NCBI RefSeq assembly: GCF_009925085.1
Contig: NZ_JAABNR010000003.1
Coordinates: 186,001-250,000, forward strand
Length of the DNA stretch: 64,000 nt
From: Stagnihabitans tardus
Lineage (GTDB): Bacteria > Pseudomonadota > Alphaproteobacteria > Rhodobacterales > Rhodobacteraceae
Reading direction: 5' to 3'
Numbering within the stretch: the first letter of the stretch is position 1; each line of letters opens with the position of its first letter. The position numbers and the translations under genes were made by a program. The notes beneath the pieces were generated by a model. It was given only the letters and a program-made list of their open reading frames with translations, made no database searches and was not told where the DNA came from. Positions 51,509-60,751 of this stretch are shown here, in pieces.

Positions 51509-53250
51509 CAGAAGGCCTGTCCCAAACCGACGTAAATCTGCAAGCCGTCGCCGGTGTCGCCACCGACCGGGACCGCCAGGTCCAGCCGCACCGGGCCCAA
51601 GCCCGTCTCATAGCGCAGCCCCATCCCGGCGCCCGCGTGCCAGTCGCCCTCACCCGCAATCGCCACCGTCCCCGCATCGACAAAGCCCACGACGCCGATG
51701 GATTGCGTGACCTTGACCCGCGCCTCCAGCGAAAGCGCCGCAAATTGCGTCCCCCCGATGCCGACCGAGGTCGCATCCCGCGTGATCTGAAAGCCCAGCG
51801 ACTGATAGGGCTGACCCCGCACCGTCCCGCCGCCGCCCGAGTAAAACAGGTCGTCGCGCGGCGTGCCCAAGGCGCTGGCCCCCACGACCGCGCCGCCCTG
51901 CAACCGCGCCGCCAGGACCGTCTTGCCCACCGACTTGTAGGCCCGCGCGTCAAAGGCCAGCCGCGCGCCGGTATCGGTATCGCCGAAGCCGACGAAGGGT
52001 TTGACCTCTCCGTTCAGGTAAAACAGCTTCGTCGGGCTGGTCGTGCTGTCGCGCCGGTCCCAGGTGACCGAGATGGGCACCGAAAGGCTGCTCTGCGTGA
52101 AATCCCCCGCCGCATCCTTGCCCCGGCTGTAGCTCGCCCCCAGCCCCGCCGTCCCGGTCAGGGTCGGGGTGAAATAGCGGGTGAAACCGGCGCCCAGCGT
52201 CACTGTATTGGCGGAATAGTCATCGTCGTTGACATGGGAAAAGTCGGTCGACAGCGACAGGGCGGTATCCGGCCCCAGAGAGGCGGGCCGGTTCAGGCTG
52301 ACCCCCAGGTCATAGTCGATGCCGCTGGTCCCGGCCTCGATATTGCTGGCGGCGCCGGTGATCTCCAGCCGCTCGCCGCCGCCGAAGATGTTGCGGTGCA
52401 GCCAGGAGCCGTTGACCGAGACGCCGTCATCCGTCGCCCATTCCGCGCCGAAAGTATAGCGGCGCGGCTTGGCCTCGACCACTTCGGCGGAGAAGTTCAG
52501 GATATCGGGCGGGGTGATGCCCTCGGCCTCGGACAGGGTCACCGAGGAAAACACCCCGCTGCGGCGCAGACGCTCGGCGGCGCGGGTGGCCTCGGAGGCA
52601 CTAAAGGTCCGCCCCGTGGGCAGGCCCGCCATGGCGACGATGCGCTGCGGCGTGATCGTCTTGGCGCCCGAGACCGCAAGCCCGCCAAAGCGCAGGACCG
52701 GGCCGGGGGCCAGGGTGATATCAGCCGACAGCGTGCCCGCCTGGTGATCGGCCGAAAGCGCCTGCCGCCCGACGCCTGCCTTGGCATGGCCGACCTCGCG
52801 CCAGCCGTCGATGCCCGCCGTGACGGCATCCTGCACCGTGCCGGAATAGGCGGGTTCGCCCGTCTTGAAGCCCTCGGGCAGTTCGGTATTCCCCGCCAAA
52901 GGCGCCAGCCGCAAGGCGCCAAAGGCGAAGGCAGGGCCGGGATCGACCGTCACCACGATGGACCGGACCTGCGCGGGCGCATCCAGGGGGGCAATCGTCG
53001 AGGCCTCTCGCCCGTCGATCTTCACGCTGATCACCGGCCCGTAATGCCCCATGGCATAAAGCGCCGAGATCAGCCGCCCATATTCGGCCTGGGCATCGGT
53101 ATAGAGGTCAAGCGCGGTCTTGCCGTCCTCCGAGAGCCCCGAGGCCGCGCGGACCGCCCTTTGCATCGCCTTGTCACCTTGAATGACAAGGCTGATATCC
53201 GCCGCCGCCGGACCCGCCAACAGCAATACCAAAGCCAAACCGAACCGCAT
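51508..53250 (-). CDS. tamA: translocation and assembly module protein TamA (Omp85 family)
   Basis: A 580-residue Omp85 protein: signal peptide LALVLLLAGPAAADI, POTRA domains at about 20-270 (SIVVTVDPGPAFAFGALRL), and a C-terminal beta-barrel with the Omp85 motifs VRGQPYQSLGFQI and GMGLRYETGLGPVRLDLAVP. It inserts outer-membrane proteins together with TamB. The two are translationally coupled, tamA first. Confidence 0.93.
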   Translation of the reverse strand: MRFGLALVLLLAGPAAADISLVIQGDKAMQRAVRAASGLSEDGKTALDLYTDAQAEYGRLISALYAMGHYGPVISVKIDGREASTIAPLDAPAQVRSIVVTVDPGPAFAFGALRLAPLAGNTELPEGFKTGEPAYSGTVQDAVTAGIDGWREVGHAKAGVGRQALSADHQAGTLSADITLAPGPVLRFGGLAVSGAKTITPQRIVAMAGLPTGRTFSASEATRAAERLRRSGVFSSVTLSEAEGITPPDILNFSAEVVEAKPRRYTFGAEWATDDGVSVNGSWLHRNIFGGGERLEITGAASNIEAGTSGIDYDLGVSLNRPASLGPDTALSLSTDFSHVNDDDYSANTVTLGAGFTRYFTPTLTGTAGLGASYSRGKDAAGDFTQSSLSVPISVTWDRRDSTTSPTKLFYLNGEVKPFVGFGDTDTGARLAFDARAYKSVGKTVLAARLQGGAVVGASALGTPRDDLFYSGGGGTVRGQPYQSLGFQITRDATSVGIGGTQFAALSLEARVKVTQSIGVVGFVDAGTVAIAGEGDWHAGAGMGLRYETGLGPVRLDLAVPVGGDTGDGLQIYVGLGQAF

Positions 53251-53310
53251 CGCGCACCCCTTTACCCTGTCTGGATCATCGCAAAAGGGGCGGGAAAGGG
53301 CAACCGCCGC

Positions 53311-54054
53311 TCAGACCATGGGCTCTTTCCGGCTGGTCGTCACATAGTTTACCGACAGATCCCGCGCGGAAAGCCGCCAGGACCAGGTCACCGGGTTGAA
53401 GACCATGCCCTTGCGGTCGAGGGGGGTCAGCCCCGCCCGGGTGATCAGGGTATAAAGCTCGTCCGGGGTGATGAATTTCTGCCAGTCATGCGTCCCTTTG
53501 GGCAGCCAGCGCATCACCCATTCCGCGCCGATAATGGCCATCATGAAGCTTTGCGGGTTCCGGTTCAGGGTCGAGCAAATCATGATCCCGCCGGGCTTCA
53601 AGAGCTCCTGGCAGGCGGTCAGATAGCCCTGGGGGTCGGCGACATGTTCCACGACCTCCATGTTGAGAACCACGTCAAAGCGCTCGCCAGCCGCCGCAAG
53701 GTCTTCGGCGGTGGTGAAGCGGTAGTCGATCTTCAGCCCCATCTGTTCCGCATGGACCTGCGCCACGGGGATGTTGCGCGCCGCCGCATCGGCGCCGACG
53801 ACCGTGGCGCCGAGCCGCGCCATGGGCTCGGACAGAAGCCCGCCGCCGCAGCCGATATCCAGCACCCGCAGGCCCTGAAACGGCAGCGGGCCCTTCAGGT
53901 CGCGGCCATACTCCGCCGCGATCTGCGCGGTGATATAGTCCAGCCGACAGGGGTTCATCAGATGCAGCGGCTTGAACTTGCCCTTCGGGTCCCACCATTC
54001 GGCAGCCATCGCCTCGAATTTGGCAACTTCGGCGGGGTCGATCGTGGTCTGCAT
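53311..54054 (-). CDS. ubiG: bifunctional ubiquinone O-methyltransferase UbiG
   Basis: A 247-residue SAM-dependent methyltransferase. Motifs are [20 protein letters not shown], the SAM loop [32 protein letters not shown] and MIGSTLNR-like [13 protein letters not shown]. It carries out both O-methylations of ubiquinone synthesis. ATG 54054 was chosen after CGGAGA; upstream codons lack a ribosome site. It is divergent from pip with a 46-base gap containing TATATAAGG. Confidence 0.95.
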   Translation of the reverse strand: MQTTIDPAEVAKFEAMAAEWWDPKGKFKPLHLMNPCRLDYITAQIAAEYGRDLKGPLPFQGLRVLDIGCGGGLLSEPMARLGATVVGADAAARNIPVAQVHAEQMGLKIDYRFTTAEDLAAAGERFDVVLNMEVVEHVADPQGYLTACQELLKPGGIMICSTLNRNPQSFMMAIIGAEWVMRWLPKGTHDWQKFITPDELYTLITRAGLTPLDRKGMVFNPVTWSWRLSARDLSVNYVTTSRKEPMV

Positions 54055-54100
54055 CGCAATCTCCGTTTCATGTCGGACGCTGCTGCCTATATAAGGCGGA

Positions 54101-55078
54101 ATGGACCAGAGATCAGGCCCCAAACGTGCGACAGATTTCCTTTACCCGCCGGTCGAGCCCTTTGACCAGCGGATGATGGAGGTCAGCCACGGCCACCGCA
54201 TCTATGTCGAGCAATGCGGCAATCCGGCGGGCGTGCCGGTCCTGGTGCTGCATGGCGGGCCGGGGGGCGGCTGTTCCCCCGCGATGCGGCGCTATTTCGA
54301 CCCTTCGGTCTATCGCGTGGTGCTGTTCGACCAGCGCGGCTGCGGACGCTCGCGCCCCCATGCCAGCGTCGAGGCCAATACGACCTGGGACCTGGTCGCC
54401 GATATCGAGGTGATCCGCGAGGCCCTGGGGATCGAGAAATTCATCCTCTTCGGCGGAAGTTGGGGCGCGGCGCTGGCCTTGATCTATGCGATCACCCATC
54501 CGGGCGCCGTGGCCCATATGGTCCTGCGTGGCATCTTCCTGATGACCAAGGCCGAGCTCGACTGGTTCTACGCGGGCGGCGCGGGGGTCTTTTTCCCCGA
54601 CCTCTGGGCGCGCTTCGTGGCGCCCATCCCCGAGGACGAACGCCACGACCTCATCGCCGCCTATCACCGCAGGCTGTTTTCCGGCGACCTCTCCGAGGAA
54701 ATCCGCCACGGCCGCATCTGGTCGAACTGGGAGAACGCGCTGGCCTCGGTCGGCGCGGATGCCTATTGGGGCGAGGGTCCGGCCGACTACGCCCGCGCCT
54801 TTGCCCGGCTGGAGAACCACTATTTCCAGAACCGCGGCTTCCTGGAGAGCGATGGCTGGATCATGGCGAACCGATCCAAGATCGAGCATATCGGCGCGAC
54901 CCTTGTGCAGGGCCGGCTCGACATGATCTGCCCGCCCATCGGCGCCTGGACCCTGGCCCGGGGTTGGGAGAAATGCAGCCTGCGGCTGATCCCCATGTCG
55001 GGCCATGCCCTCTCGGAACCCGCCATCACCGAGGCCCTGGTTCAGGCGATGAACGCGCTGCGGACGCCCCGGCTGTAG
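54101..55078 (+). CDS. pip: prolyl iminopeptidase
   Basis: A 325-residue alpha/beta-hydrolase (peptidase S33) that removes N-terminal proline. The oxyanion region is [19 protein letters not shown], with [20 protein letters not shown] after it. The nucleophile serine is in [13 protein letters not shown], the acid is in [11 protein letters not shown] and the histidine is in MSGHALSEP. The 3' end runs 37 bases into the convergent amidohydrolase gene, so the two genes share coding DNA. Confidence 0.94.
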   Translation: MDQRSGPKRATDFLYPPVEPFDQRMMEVSHGHRIYVEQCGNPAGVPVLVLHGGPGGGCSPAMRRYFDPSVYRVVLFDQRGCGRSRPHASVEANTTWDLVADIEVIREALGIEKFILFGGSWGAALALIYAITHPGAVAHMVLRGIFLMTKAELDWFYAGGAGVFFPDLWARFVAPIPEDERHDLIAAYHRRLFSGDLSEEIRHGRIWSNWENALASVGADAYWGEGPADYARAFARLENHYFQNRGFLESDGWIMANRSKIEHIGATLVQGRLDMICPPIGAWTLARGWEKCSLRLIPMSGHALSEPAITEALVQAMNALRTPRL

Positions 55079-56538
55079 GTCTCCAGCACCCGGGTCGCGG
55101 GGTCTGACGGGTCGCCCGACAGGATGACGATATCGGCCAGGGCGCCGGGTTCCAGAGCGTGGTCCACGAAATCCGCCCAGGCGCCGGTCGTCGTATAGGC
55201 CTGAAGCGCTTGCGTCAGCGTCAGCCTTTGATCCGGGTTCCCCGGCGCCCAGGGTTGCCGCGTCATGGCACAGCGGATCGCATGCAGTGGTGACAGGGGC
55301 GAGACCGGCCAATCCGTGCCGAAACAGAGCCTGGTCTGGCCATGAAGCGCCCGCCAGGGGAAGCTGTCCGGCCAACGGTCGGCCCCGACGATGGAGATCG
55401 TGGGCTCCAGCGGCAGCCCTGCCAGCCCCGGAGGATGCACCGGCTGCATCGAGGCCGTGACGCCCAAGGCCTTGAACCGGGGCAGGTCGTCCGGGTGGAG
55501 GAGGTCGATATGCTCCACCCGATGGCGGCTGTCACGGGCGCCGTTGGCGATGCGGGCGGCCTCGTAGCCGTCCAGCGTCGCCCGGACCGCCGCGTCGCCG
55601 ACCGCATGGGTGGCGATCTGAAGCCCCAGGGCATCGGCGCGGATGCAAAGCTCCACAAACTCCGCCCCGATCAGGGGCTCCGACCGGAACCCCGGGCGGT
55701 CGGGGTAATCCGTCACGCGATAGGCGGTATGGGTGTCGAAGACCCCATCCATGAACATCTTGACCCGGCCAAAGCTGAGCCTTCCAACCGGAGGCCGCCG
55801 GGCCGCCGCGAACAGCGCGTCAAGGCGGTCCGGTTCCATCCCCGCCACCAGGGTCATGGGCAGGGAGACGTCGATGGGCAGCCCCTCCTCCGCCAGCTCG
55901 GTGAAAAGCTGCGCCTGATAGAGGTTGCCGTCCATGTTCACCACGCGGGTGATCCCGTGGCGCAGACATTCCGCCATGGCCGCGCGGATCAGGGCCTTGT
56001 CCCGCTCGGGGTCGGGGGTCTCGGGTTCAGCGGCCAAAAGCCCCAGCGACTGCCGCCCCCCCGAGGGCGCCTTGCGGCCCACGAGGTCCATGGCGGCGAA
56101 TTCATGCAGCTCTCCCAGCGCCAGGTCGACCCCCGGGGCCTCTGGCACGCCCTGAAGGGCGGCGGAGTTCGCCCAGGCGCAGTGGTAATCCGTCGCCACG
56201 ATGTAAAGCGGGCGCTGCAGCACGGCATCCAAGGCAGCGCGGGTGGGCCGCCCGCCCATCAGGTCGTAATTGGCGCCGAAGCAGCAGACCATTTCCCCCT
56301 CGGGCACCGTCGCCGCAAAGGGCAGCAAGACCGCCCGCAACTCCGCCTCGGAATGCACCGCCGAGAGGTTCAACTGCCCCAAAGCAACCCCGCCCGCGAA
56401 AAGATGCGCATGGCTTTCGACGAAAGCCGGAAGCGCCAGCCCAAGCGCCTCCCCCGCGCTGGGCGTCACCGAAGCGATCCGCTCGCCCTGAAGCGCGATC
56501 TCCCAAGCCCCCGGACGGTCCCAAAGCTGCACGCGCAT
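55042..56538 (-). CDS. amidohydrolase, YtcJ-like
   Basis: A 498-residue metal-dependent hydrolase. The metal-binding motifs are ESHAHLFAGG near residue 42, then GLQIATHAVGDAAVRATLDG, SRHRVEHIDLLHPDD and LCFGTDWPVSPLSPL. The last strand region is GALADIVILSGDPSD. YtcJ-type enzymes hydrolyse amide or imide bonds of small molecules; the substrate here is unknown. GGGGGAGGACTGA precedes ATG 56538. It is 15 bases downstream of the flavoprotein gene, and so is the last gene of the minus-strand catabolic cluster. Confidence 0.88.
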   Translation of the reverse strand: MRVQLWDRPGAWEIALQGERIASVTPSAGEALGLALPAFVESHAHLFAGGVALGQLNLSAVHSEAELRAVLLPFAATVPEGEMVCCFGANYDLMGGRPTRAALDAVLQRPLYIVATDYHCAWANSAALQGVPEAPGVDLALGELHEFAAMDLVGRKAPSGGRQSLGLLAAEPETPDPERDKALIRAAMAECLRHGITRVVNMDGNLYQAQLFTELAEEGLPIDVSLPMTLVAGMEPDRLDALFAAARRPPVGRLSFGRVKMFMDGVFDTHTAYRVTDYPDRPGFRSEPLIGAEFVELCIRADALGLQIATHAVGDAAVRATLDGYEAARIANGARDSRHRVEHIDLLHPDDLPRFKALGVTASMQPVHPPGLAGLPLEPTISIVGADRWPDSFPWRALHGQTRLCFGTDWPVSPLSPLHAIRCAMTRQPWAPGNPDQRLTLTQALQAYTTTGAWADFVDHALEPGALADIVILSGDPSDPATRVLETYSRGVRSAFIA

Positions 56539-56553
56539 TCAGTCCTCCCCCAT

Positions 56554-58605
56554 TCAGTCTTCGAGAGCGGTGACTTCGCGGCGGAAGGGCAGGGCGTCGC
56601 CCCAGTCGGGCTCGTCAAGTTCCCTTGCATAGCGGTGGCCGGCAAAGGTCGCCCAGGCGATGGGTGCAGGCGCCGCCGCATCCCCGATCAGCCGCACCGA
56701 GCGCAGGCCATGGTCCGCCCATTCGACTTGCCGCGCCATGATATCGTGATACAGCCCGTCCTCGGCCACGCGCGAGGCCACGAGGACCACGGCGTCACAG
56801 TCCAGGACCTCGCGCCGGTCGGTGTAGCTGCAGTTCAGCTCCACCGCACCGGGGCCGACGCGGGTCACCCCCGTATTCAGCCGGATCGTCACCCCCAGAC
56901 CGCTCAGCCTGCGGTAAATCGACGACAGCTCCAAAGTATTCGCCGTCCAATCCGAGACATAGGCCGAGGGCGTGACAAAGGTCACCCGCGCCCCCTTGGT
57001 CGCCAGCAATTCCGCAAGAACCCCGCCCATGTAGTAATGGTCGTCGTCATAGACGACCACATGGCCCGAGGGCACATCCCCCGCCATCAGGTCATCCGGC
57101 GTATAGACCCGGCCCGAAATCGGCATCGGCACCACATGCTGCCGCGCCACGCCGTCCGCCCGCCAGCGCGACCCGGTGGCCACGCAGACGTGCTGAAAGC
57201 CGAACTCCAGCACCTCCGCTGCCGTCAACCGAGACCCCTGATACATCTGCACATTGGCTCGCTGCCCCAGCTGATAAAGCCGGTAATCCGCCACCCGCCC
57301 CCAGGCCGACAGCCCTGGCAGGGTGCGTTCCCGCGTGACCCGCCCGCCAAAGACCTCCAGGGCCTCGGCCACGGCCAAATCGTAGCCCCGCAGGGCGCAG
57401 GCCCGCGCCGCCTCCAGGCCCGCGGGGCCGGAACCGATGACCAGGACCGTCTGGCTCTCCCCCTTGGCCGCGATCTTCTCCGGATGCCAGCCGCGGCGCC
57501 ATTCCTCCATCCAGGTCGGGTTCTGCGTGCAGCGCCCCATGCCCTGGGTCATATCCCCCGTCACGCAGATATTGCAGCCGATGCATTCGCGGATATCCTC
57601 GATCCGCCCCTCCTGGATCTTCTTCGGCAGGAACGGATCGGCGATGGACGGCCTCGCACAGCCGATGAAATCCAGCACCCCGGATTTCACCATCCGCACC
57701 ATCACATCCGGCGAGGTGAACCGCCCCACCCCCACCACGGGCTTGGGCGAGAGCTCTCGTATCCCCCGCACCCAGTCCTCCTGCGCCGCCTCGGCCTTGA
57801 AGCGCGAAGGCCCCGAGCAATCCTCCCAGGTCCCCATGGCGAGGTCCCAAAGGTCGGGAAGCTCGGCATTCATCGCGATGAAATCCCGCACCTCGGCATT
57901 CGAAAACCCAAGGTCGCCGATGGTCTCATCGAGGCTCACCCGCATGGTGATCGCCAGGTCATCCCCCACCGCGTCGCGCATATCCGCCACGACCTCACGG
58001 GCAAAGCGCGAGCGGTTCTCCAAGGACCCGCCGTATTCATCGCTGCGCTGGTTGGTCGCGCGGCTCAGGAAATGCTGGAAAATCCCGAAGCCATGGGCGC
58101 CGTAAAGGCAGATCAGGTCGAATTCGGCCACCTTGCAGCGCTTCGCCGCATTGACGAACCAGCGCCGCAGGTTGCGGATATCCTCCCGGTCCATCGCCCT
58201 TGCCTGCACCGGGTCGTTGGTGAAGGTCCGGATGGGCAGGGCCGAGGGCGCCAGGGGCACCTCCTTGGTGTACATGTTCGGCCCGTTGATGCCGCTGTAG
58301 GCCAGCTGGATCCCCGCCAGCGCCCCATGTGTCTTCATTGCCGCGGCCATCTTGGCGATGGAGGGGATGTCCTTGTCCTCCCACAGCCGCAGTTCGATGA
58401 AGGGGGTGATTTCCGAGGTGTGATGCATCTCGGTCTGTTCGGTGAAGATCACCCCCCAGCCGCCCTCAGCCTTGATCCCCCGCATCGCCGCCGCAGCCGA
58501 GGGGTCGCGATAGCCCCCGCCATTGCAATGCGGCACCTGGTAGAAGCGGTTCTTGGCGGTCTTGGCGCCGATCTTCACGGGCTGGAACAGAAGGTCATAA
58601 GTCAT
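56554..58605 (-). CDS. trimethylamine-dehydrogenase-family flavoprotein (FMN, 4Fe-4S)
   Basis: A 683-residue oxidoreductase. The N-terminal old-yellow-enzyme barrel has KNRFYQVPHCNGGG, in which Cys27 matches the cysteine that carries covalent FMN in trimethylamine dehydrogenase, then RSDEYGGSLENRSRF and CARPSIADPFLPKKI. The 4Fe-4S cysteines are in ECIGCNICVTGDMTQGMGRC. The C-terminal half is an FAD/NAD-type fold (VLVIGSGPAGLEAARACALR). The active-site YGAH motif and one aromatic-box tryptophan (Trp253 in DLWD) remain, but the other box residues differ. It probably demethylates a secondary or tertiary amine. The start overlaps the LysR stop (ATGA). Confidence 0.88.
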   Translation of the reverse strand: MTYDLLFQPVKIGAKTAKNRFYQVPHCNGGGYRDPSAAAAMRGIKAEGGWGVIFTEQTEMHHTSEITPFIELRLWEDKDIPSIAKMAAAMKTHGALAGIQLAYSGINGPNMYTKEVPLAPSALPIRTFTNDPVQARAMDREDIRNLRRWFVNAAKRCKVAEFDLICLYGAHGFGIFQHFLSRATNQRSDEYGGSLENRSRFAREVVADMRDAVGDDLAITMRVSLDETIGDLGFSNAEVRDFIAMNAELPDLWDLAMGTWEDCSGPSRFKAEAAQEDWVRGIRELSPKPVVGVGRFTSPDVMVRMVKSGVLDFIGCARPSIADPFLPKKIQEGRIEDIRECIGCNICVTGDMTQGMGRCTQNPTWMEEWRRGWHPEKIAAKGESQTVLVIGSGPAGLEAARACALRGYDLAVAEALEVFGGRVTRERTLPGLSAWGRVADYRLYQLGQRANVQMYQGSRLTAAEVLEFGFQHVCVATGSRWRADGVARQHVVPMPISGRVYTPDDLMAGDVPSGHVVVYDDDHYYMGGVLAELLATKGARVTFVTPSAYVSDWTANTLELSSIYRRLSGLGVTIRLNTGVTRVGPGAVELNCSYTDRREVLDCDAVVLVASRVAEDGLYHDIMARQVEWADHGLRSVRLIGDAAAPAPIAWATFAGHRYARELDEPDWGDALPFRREVTALED

Positions 58606-59522
58606 ATCGTCAACTCCGGCAGAAGCGCGGGCAGGGTCTCGCGTGCATGGTCGATGAAGGCGCGGATGGTCAGGGAGGCGGCCGCGCCTTGGGCCGTCAA
58701 GAGCCCCATCCGCAAGGGCGCCACGCCTTGCAGCGGGCGGAAGAGCAGTGGCCGCCCGTCCGGCGCTCGGTCCGACAGGGGGCGCACATTGCCGAAAGCA
58801 TAGCCGAAGCCATTGGCGACCAGGCTTTGCACCACGGCCATGTCACGCGATTTCTCGGAGATCCGGGGCCGCAGCGCCGCCGTCTCGAAGAAACCCAGGA
58901 AGTAATCGGCCGAGAGCGGCAGGTCCAAAAGCACGAGGGGATGGGGCGCAAGCTCTGCCATGGTCAGGATCGGCCGATCCGCCAGGGGATGATCCGGCCC
59001 CAGCATGACGAAGGGCGGCAGGGTGGCGAGTTCAAGAAACTCGAGATCCGTGGGCAGCGAAAGGTCATAGGTCAGGACGGCGTCCAGCGAGGCATCGCGC
59101 AGGCCCTCGATCAGGGCAGCCTGGTGGGTCTCCGCCTGGTGGAAGGCCACTTGCGGATAGCGCGCCAGGAAAGAGCGCCGCAGTTGCGGGACCACGATCT
59201 GCGCAAAGGTCAGCAGGCAGCCCACGGTCAGCCGCCCCGCCACCGTGCCCCGCGCCGTGGCCGCAAGGTCCGAAAGCCGCGCCGCCGAGGCCAGGGTCTC
59301 GGCGGCGGCCCTTATCATCTCGCGCCCGGCCGGGGTGGGCGAGAGGCCATGGGCATGTTTGCGCACGAAGAGCGGCAGGCCGAACTCGGCCTCCAAGGCG
59401 GCAATGGCGGTCGAGATCGAGGGGGCCGAGACATTGAGCCTCTCCGCCGCCAGGGTGATCGAGCCCGCCTGGCCGACGGCGACCAGGTATTCCAGCTGCC
59501 GCAGGGTGAAGCGCAGGCTCAC
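58602..59522 (-). CDS. LysR-family regulator of the catabolic cluster
   Basis: A 306-residue LysR protein. The helix-turn-helix is GSITLAAERLNVSAPSISTA (about residues 20-40), followed by an effector-binding domain (GRLTVGCLLTFAQIVVPQLR). It lies inside the operon, between the DUF1028 gene and the flavoprotein gene, overlapping both by four bases. This placement is unusual for LysR genes, which are mostly divergent from their targets. It may respond to the substrate of the cluster. Confidence 0.9.
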   Translation of the reverse strand: MSLRFTLRQLEYLVAVGQAGSITLAAERLNVSAPSISTAIAALEAEFGLPLFVRKHAHGLSPTPAGREMIRAAAETLASAARLSDLAATARGTVAGRLTVGCLLTFAQIVVPQLRRSFLARYPQVAFHQAETHQAALIEGLRDASLDAVLTYDLSLPTDLEFLELATLPPFVMLGPDHPLADRPILTMAELAPHPLVLLDLPLSADYFLGFFETAALRPRISEKSRDMAVVQSLVANGFGYAFGNVRPLSDRAPDGRPLLFRPLQGVAPLRMGLLTAQGAAASLTIRAFIDHARETLPALLPELTI

Positions 59523-60193
59523 TTGTCGCCCGGCACGCCATAGGACGGCGCGGCGCGGGGGTCCAAGGCCCGGGTCTGATAGGCCGCCATCTGGGGCCTA
59601 TAGACCTCCCAGGCACGGGAGATATGGGCGATCGGATCCCCCTCCTCCCAGTCGCAACGCAGTTCCGCGAGCGGCCAGGGATGTTCCCCCACGATCAAGA
59701 GGCCGGCGGAATGCACCGGCCCCGCCTCTCCGCCCAGGGCAAGCGCCGCCCGCATGGCGATCAGCAGCCGGTGGCCGAGATGGCCCTTGGCACCCTCAAA
59801 GGCCCGGACCATGGCCAAGGGGACCCCCGGATCGGCCAGAAGGTTCCCCCCCGCCGCGACGCAACGCCCCTCGGCGGCGCCCCAGACCCCAAGCGCCTTC
59901 TCGCCGGACCAAACCCCGGTGCGGCCCTGTCGGTCGATGCACAGAAGCTGGCGATATTCCGGGTAAGCCTCGGCCTTGACCGCAGCCGCCACGGCCTCCT
60001 CCGCCGAAAGCCCCCGCGCCATGCCGTCCAGCATCAGGGGCCCCAGCCCCGGGTTGGTGACATTCTGCGAGGCCGCCGCCCCCACCCCGGCCCGGGCATT
60101 GGCACAACGCGCCGCCACTGCCGGAGAGGACGAGGATATCGCCATCCCGAACTGTCCGGTCTCTTCACAAAGCGCAACAAGCGAAAAGGTCAT
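59519..60193 (-). CDS. DUF1028 Ntn-hydrolase-like protein
   Basis: A 224-residue protein of the DUF1028 family: FSLVALCEETGQFGMAISSS at the N terminus, CANARAGVGAAASQNVTNPG and LGPLMLDGMARGLSAEEAV. The fold resembles Ntn hydrolases, with the catalytic residue near the N terminus. The reaction is unknown. DUF1028 genes occur with RidA and amidohydrolases in amine and heterocycle degradation clusters, as here. The stop overlaps the LysR start by four bases. Confidence 0.88.
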   Translation of the reverse strand: MTFSLVALCEETGQFGMAISSSSPAVAARCANARAGVGAAASQNVTNPGLGPLMLDGMARGLSAEEAVAAAVKAEAYPEYRQLLCIDRQGRTGVWSGEKALGVWGAAEGRCVAAGGNLLADPGVPLAMVRAFEGAKGHLGHRLLIAMRAALALGGEAGPVHSAGLLIVGEHPWPLAELRCDWEEGDPIAHISRAWEVYRPQMAAYQTRALDPRAAPSYGVPGDK

Positions 60194-60227
60194 GCGTGGC
60201 TCCAGCGGATAGCCCCGGAGGCTTTGC

Positions 60228-60310
60228 CCCCGGACCCCCAGAGATATTTATGCCAGTATGAAAGGGGTATGTCTTTCATACTGGCACAAATATCCCGGAG
60301 GGGTCCGGGG
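60228..60310. repeat. long imperfect inverted repeat between two same-strand genes
   Basis: Inner arms TGCCAGTATGAAAG (60251-60264) and CTTTCATACTGGCA (60273-60286) are perfect, with an 8-base loop. GATATTT / AAATATC extends the stem past a one-base mismatch, and CCCCGGACCCC (60228-60238) pairs with GGGGTCCGGGG (60300-60310). The whole forms a stem of nearly 35 pairs. It lies between RidA and DUF1028 within the cluster and could terminate, attenuate or process the mRNA. Confidence 0.75.
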
Positions 60311-60331
60311 AGGCAGCGCCTCCCCGGGGGG

Positions 60332-60751
60332 TCAATCAGGGATGACGGCGGTGGCGTCGATTTCGACCAGCCATTCGGGGCGGGCCAAGGCCACCACGGT
60401 CAGGCCGGTGCAGACCGGGTGGACGCCTTTGATATACTCGCCCATCGTGCGGTAGACGGCTTCGCGGTGGCGGACATCGGTCAGGTAGACGACCAGCTTC
60501 ACCAGGTGCTCCATCTTGCCGCCGGCCTCGCCGATCAGCTGTTGGATGTTCTGCATCACCTTGTGGGTCTGGGCGACCGGGTCGGTGGTCATCAGGCTTT
60601 CCGAGGTATCCAGGTCCTGCGGGCAGGCGCCGCGGAACCAGACGGTGGTGCCTCCGCGCGTGACCACCGCGTGGCAGAGGTCGTTGTCCAGGTTCTGTTC
60701 GGGATAGGTCACCTTCGTGTTGAAGGGACGGATGCGGCGGTGGGTGGTCAT
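60332..60751 (-). CDS. RidA-family (YjgF/YER057c) protein
   Basis: A 139-residue protein. RidA features are DLCHAVVTRGGTTVWFRG, VMQNIQQLIGEAGGKMEHLV, TDVRHREAVYRTMGEY and VHPVCTGLTVVALARPEWLV. The arginine of the classic enamine deaminase core (often CxxRxxV) is not obvious in this divergent subgroup, so deaminase activity is uncertain. It overlaps the flavin monooxygenase stop by four bases. Imine intermediates would arise from amine oxidation in this cluster, which is the usual reason for RidA. Confidence 0.88.
   Translation of the reverse strand: MTTHRRIRPFNTKVTYPEQNLDNDLCHAVVTRGGTTVWFRGACPQDLDTSESLMTTDPVAQTHKVMQNIQQLIGEAGGKMEHLVKLVVYLTDVRHREAVYRTMGEYIKGVHPVCTGLTVVALARPEWLVEIDATAVIPD

Noticed and set aside
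48572-51535. 987-codon plus-strand frame opposite tamB
   Set aside because: Arg/Gln/Pro-rich shadow; TamB motifs are clear on the minus strand.
55342-58803. 1153-codon plus-strand frame
   Set aside because: Antisense to the amidohydrolase and TMADH-like genes; composition is that of a shadow frame.
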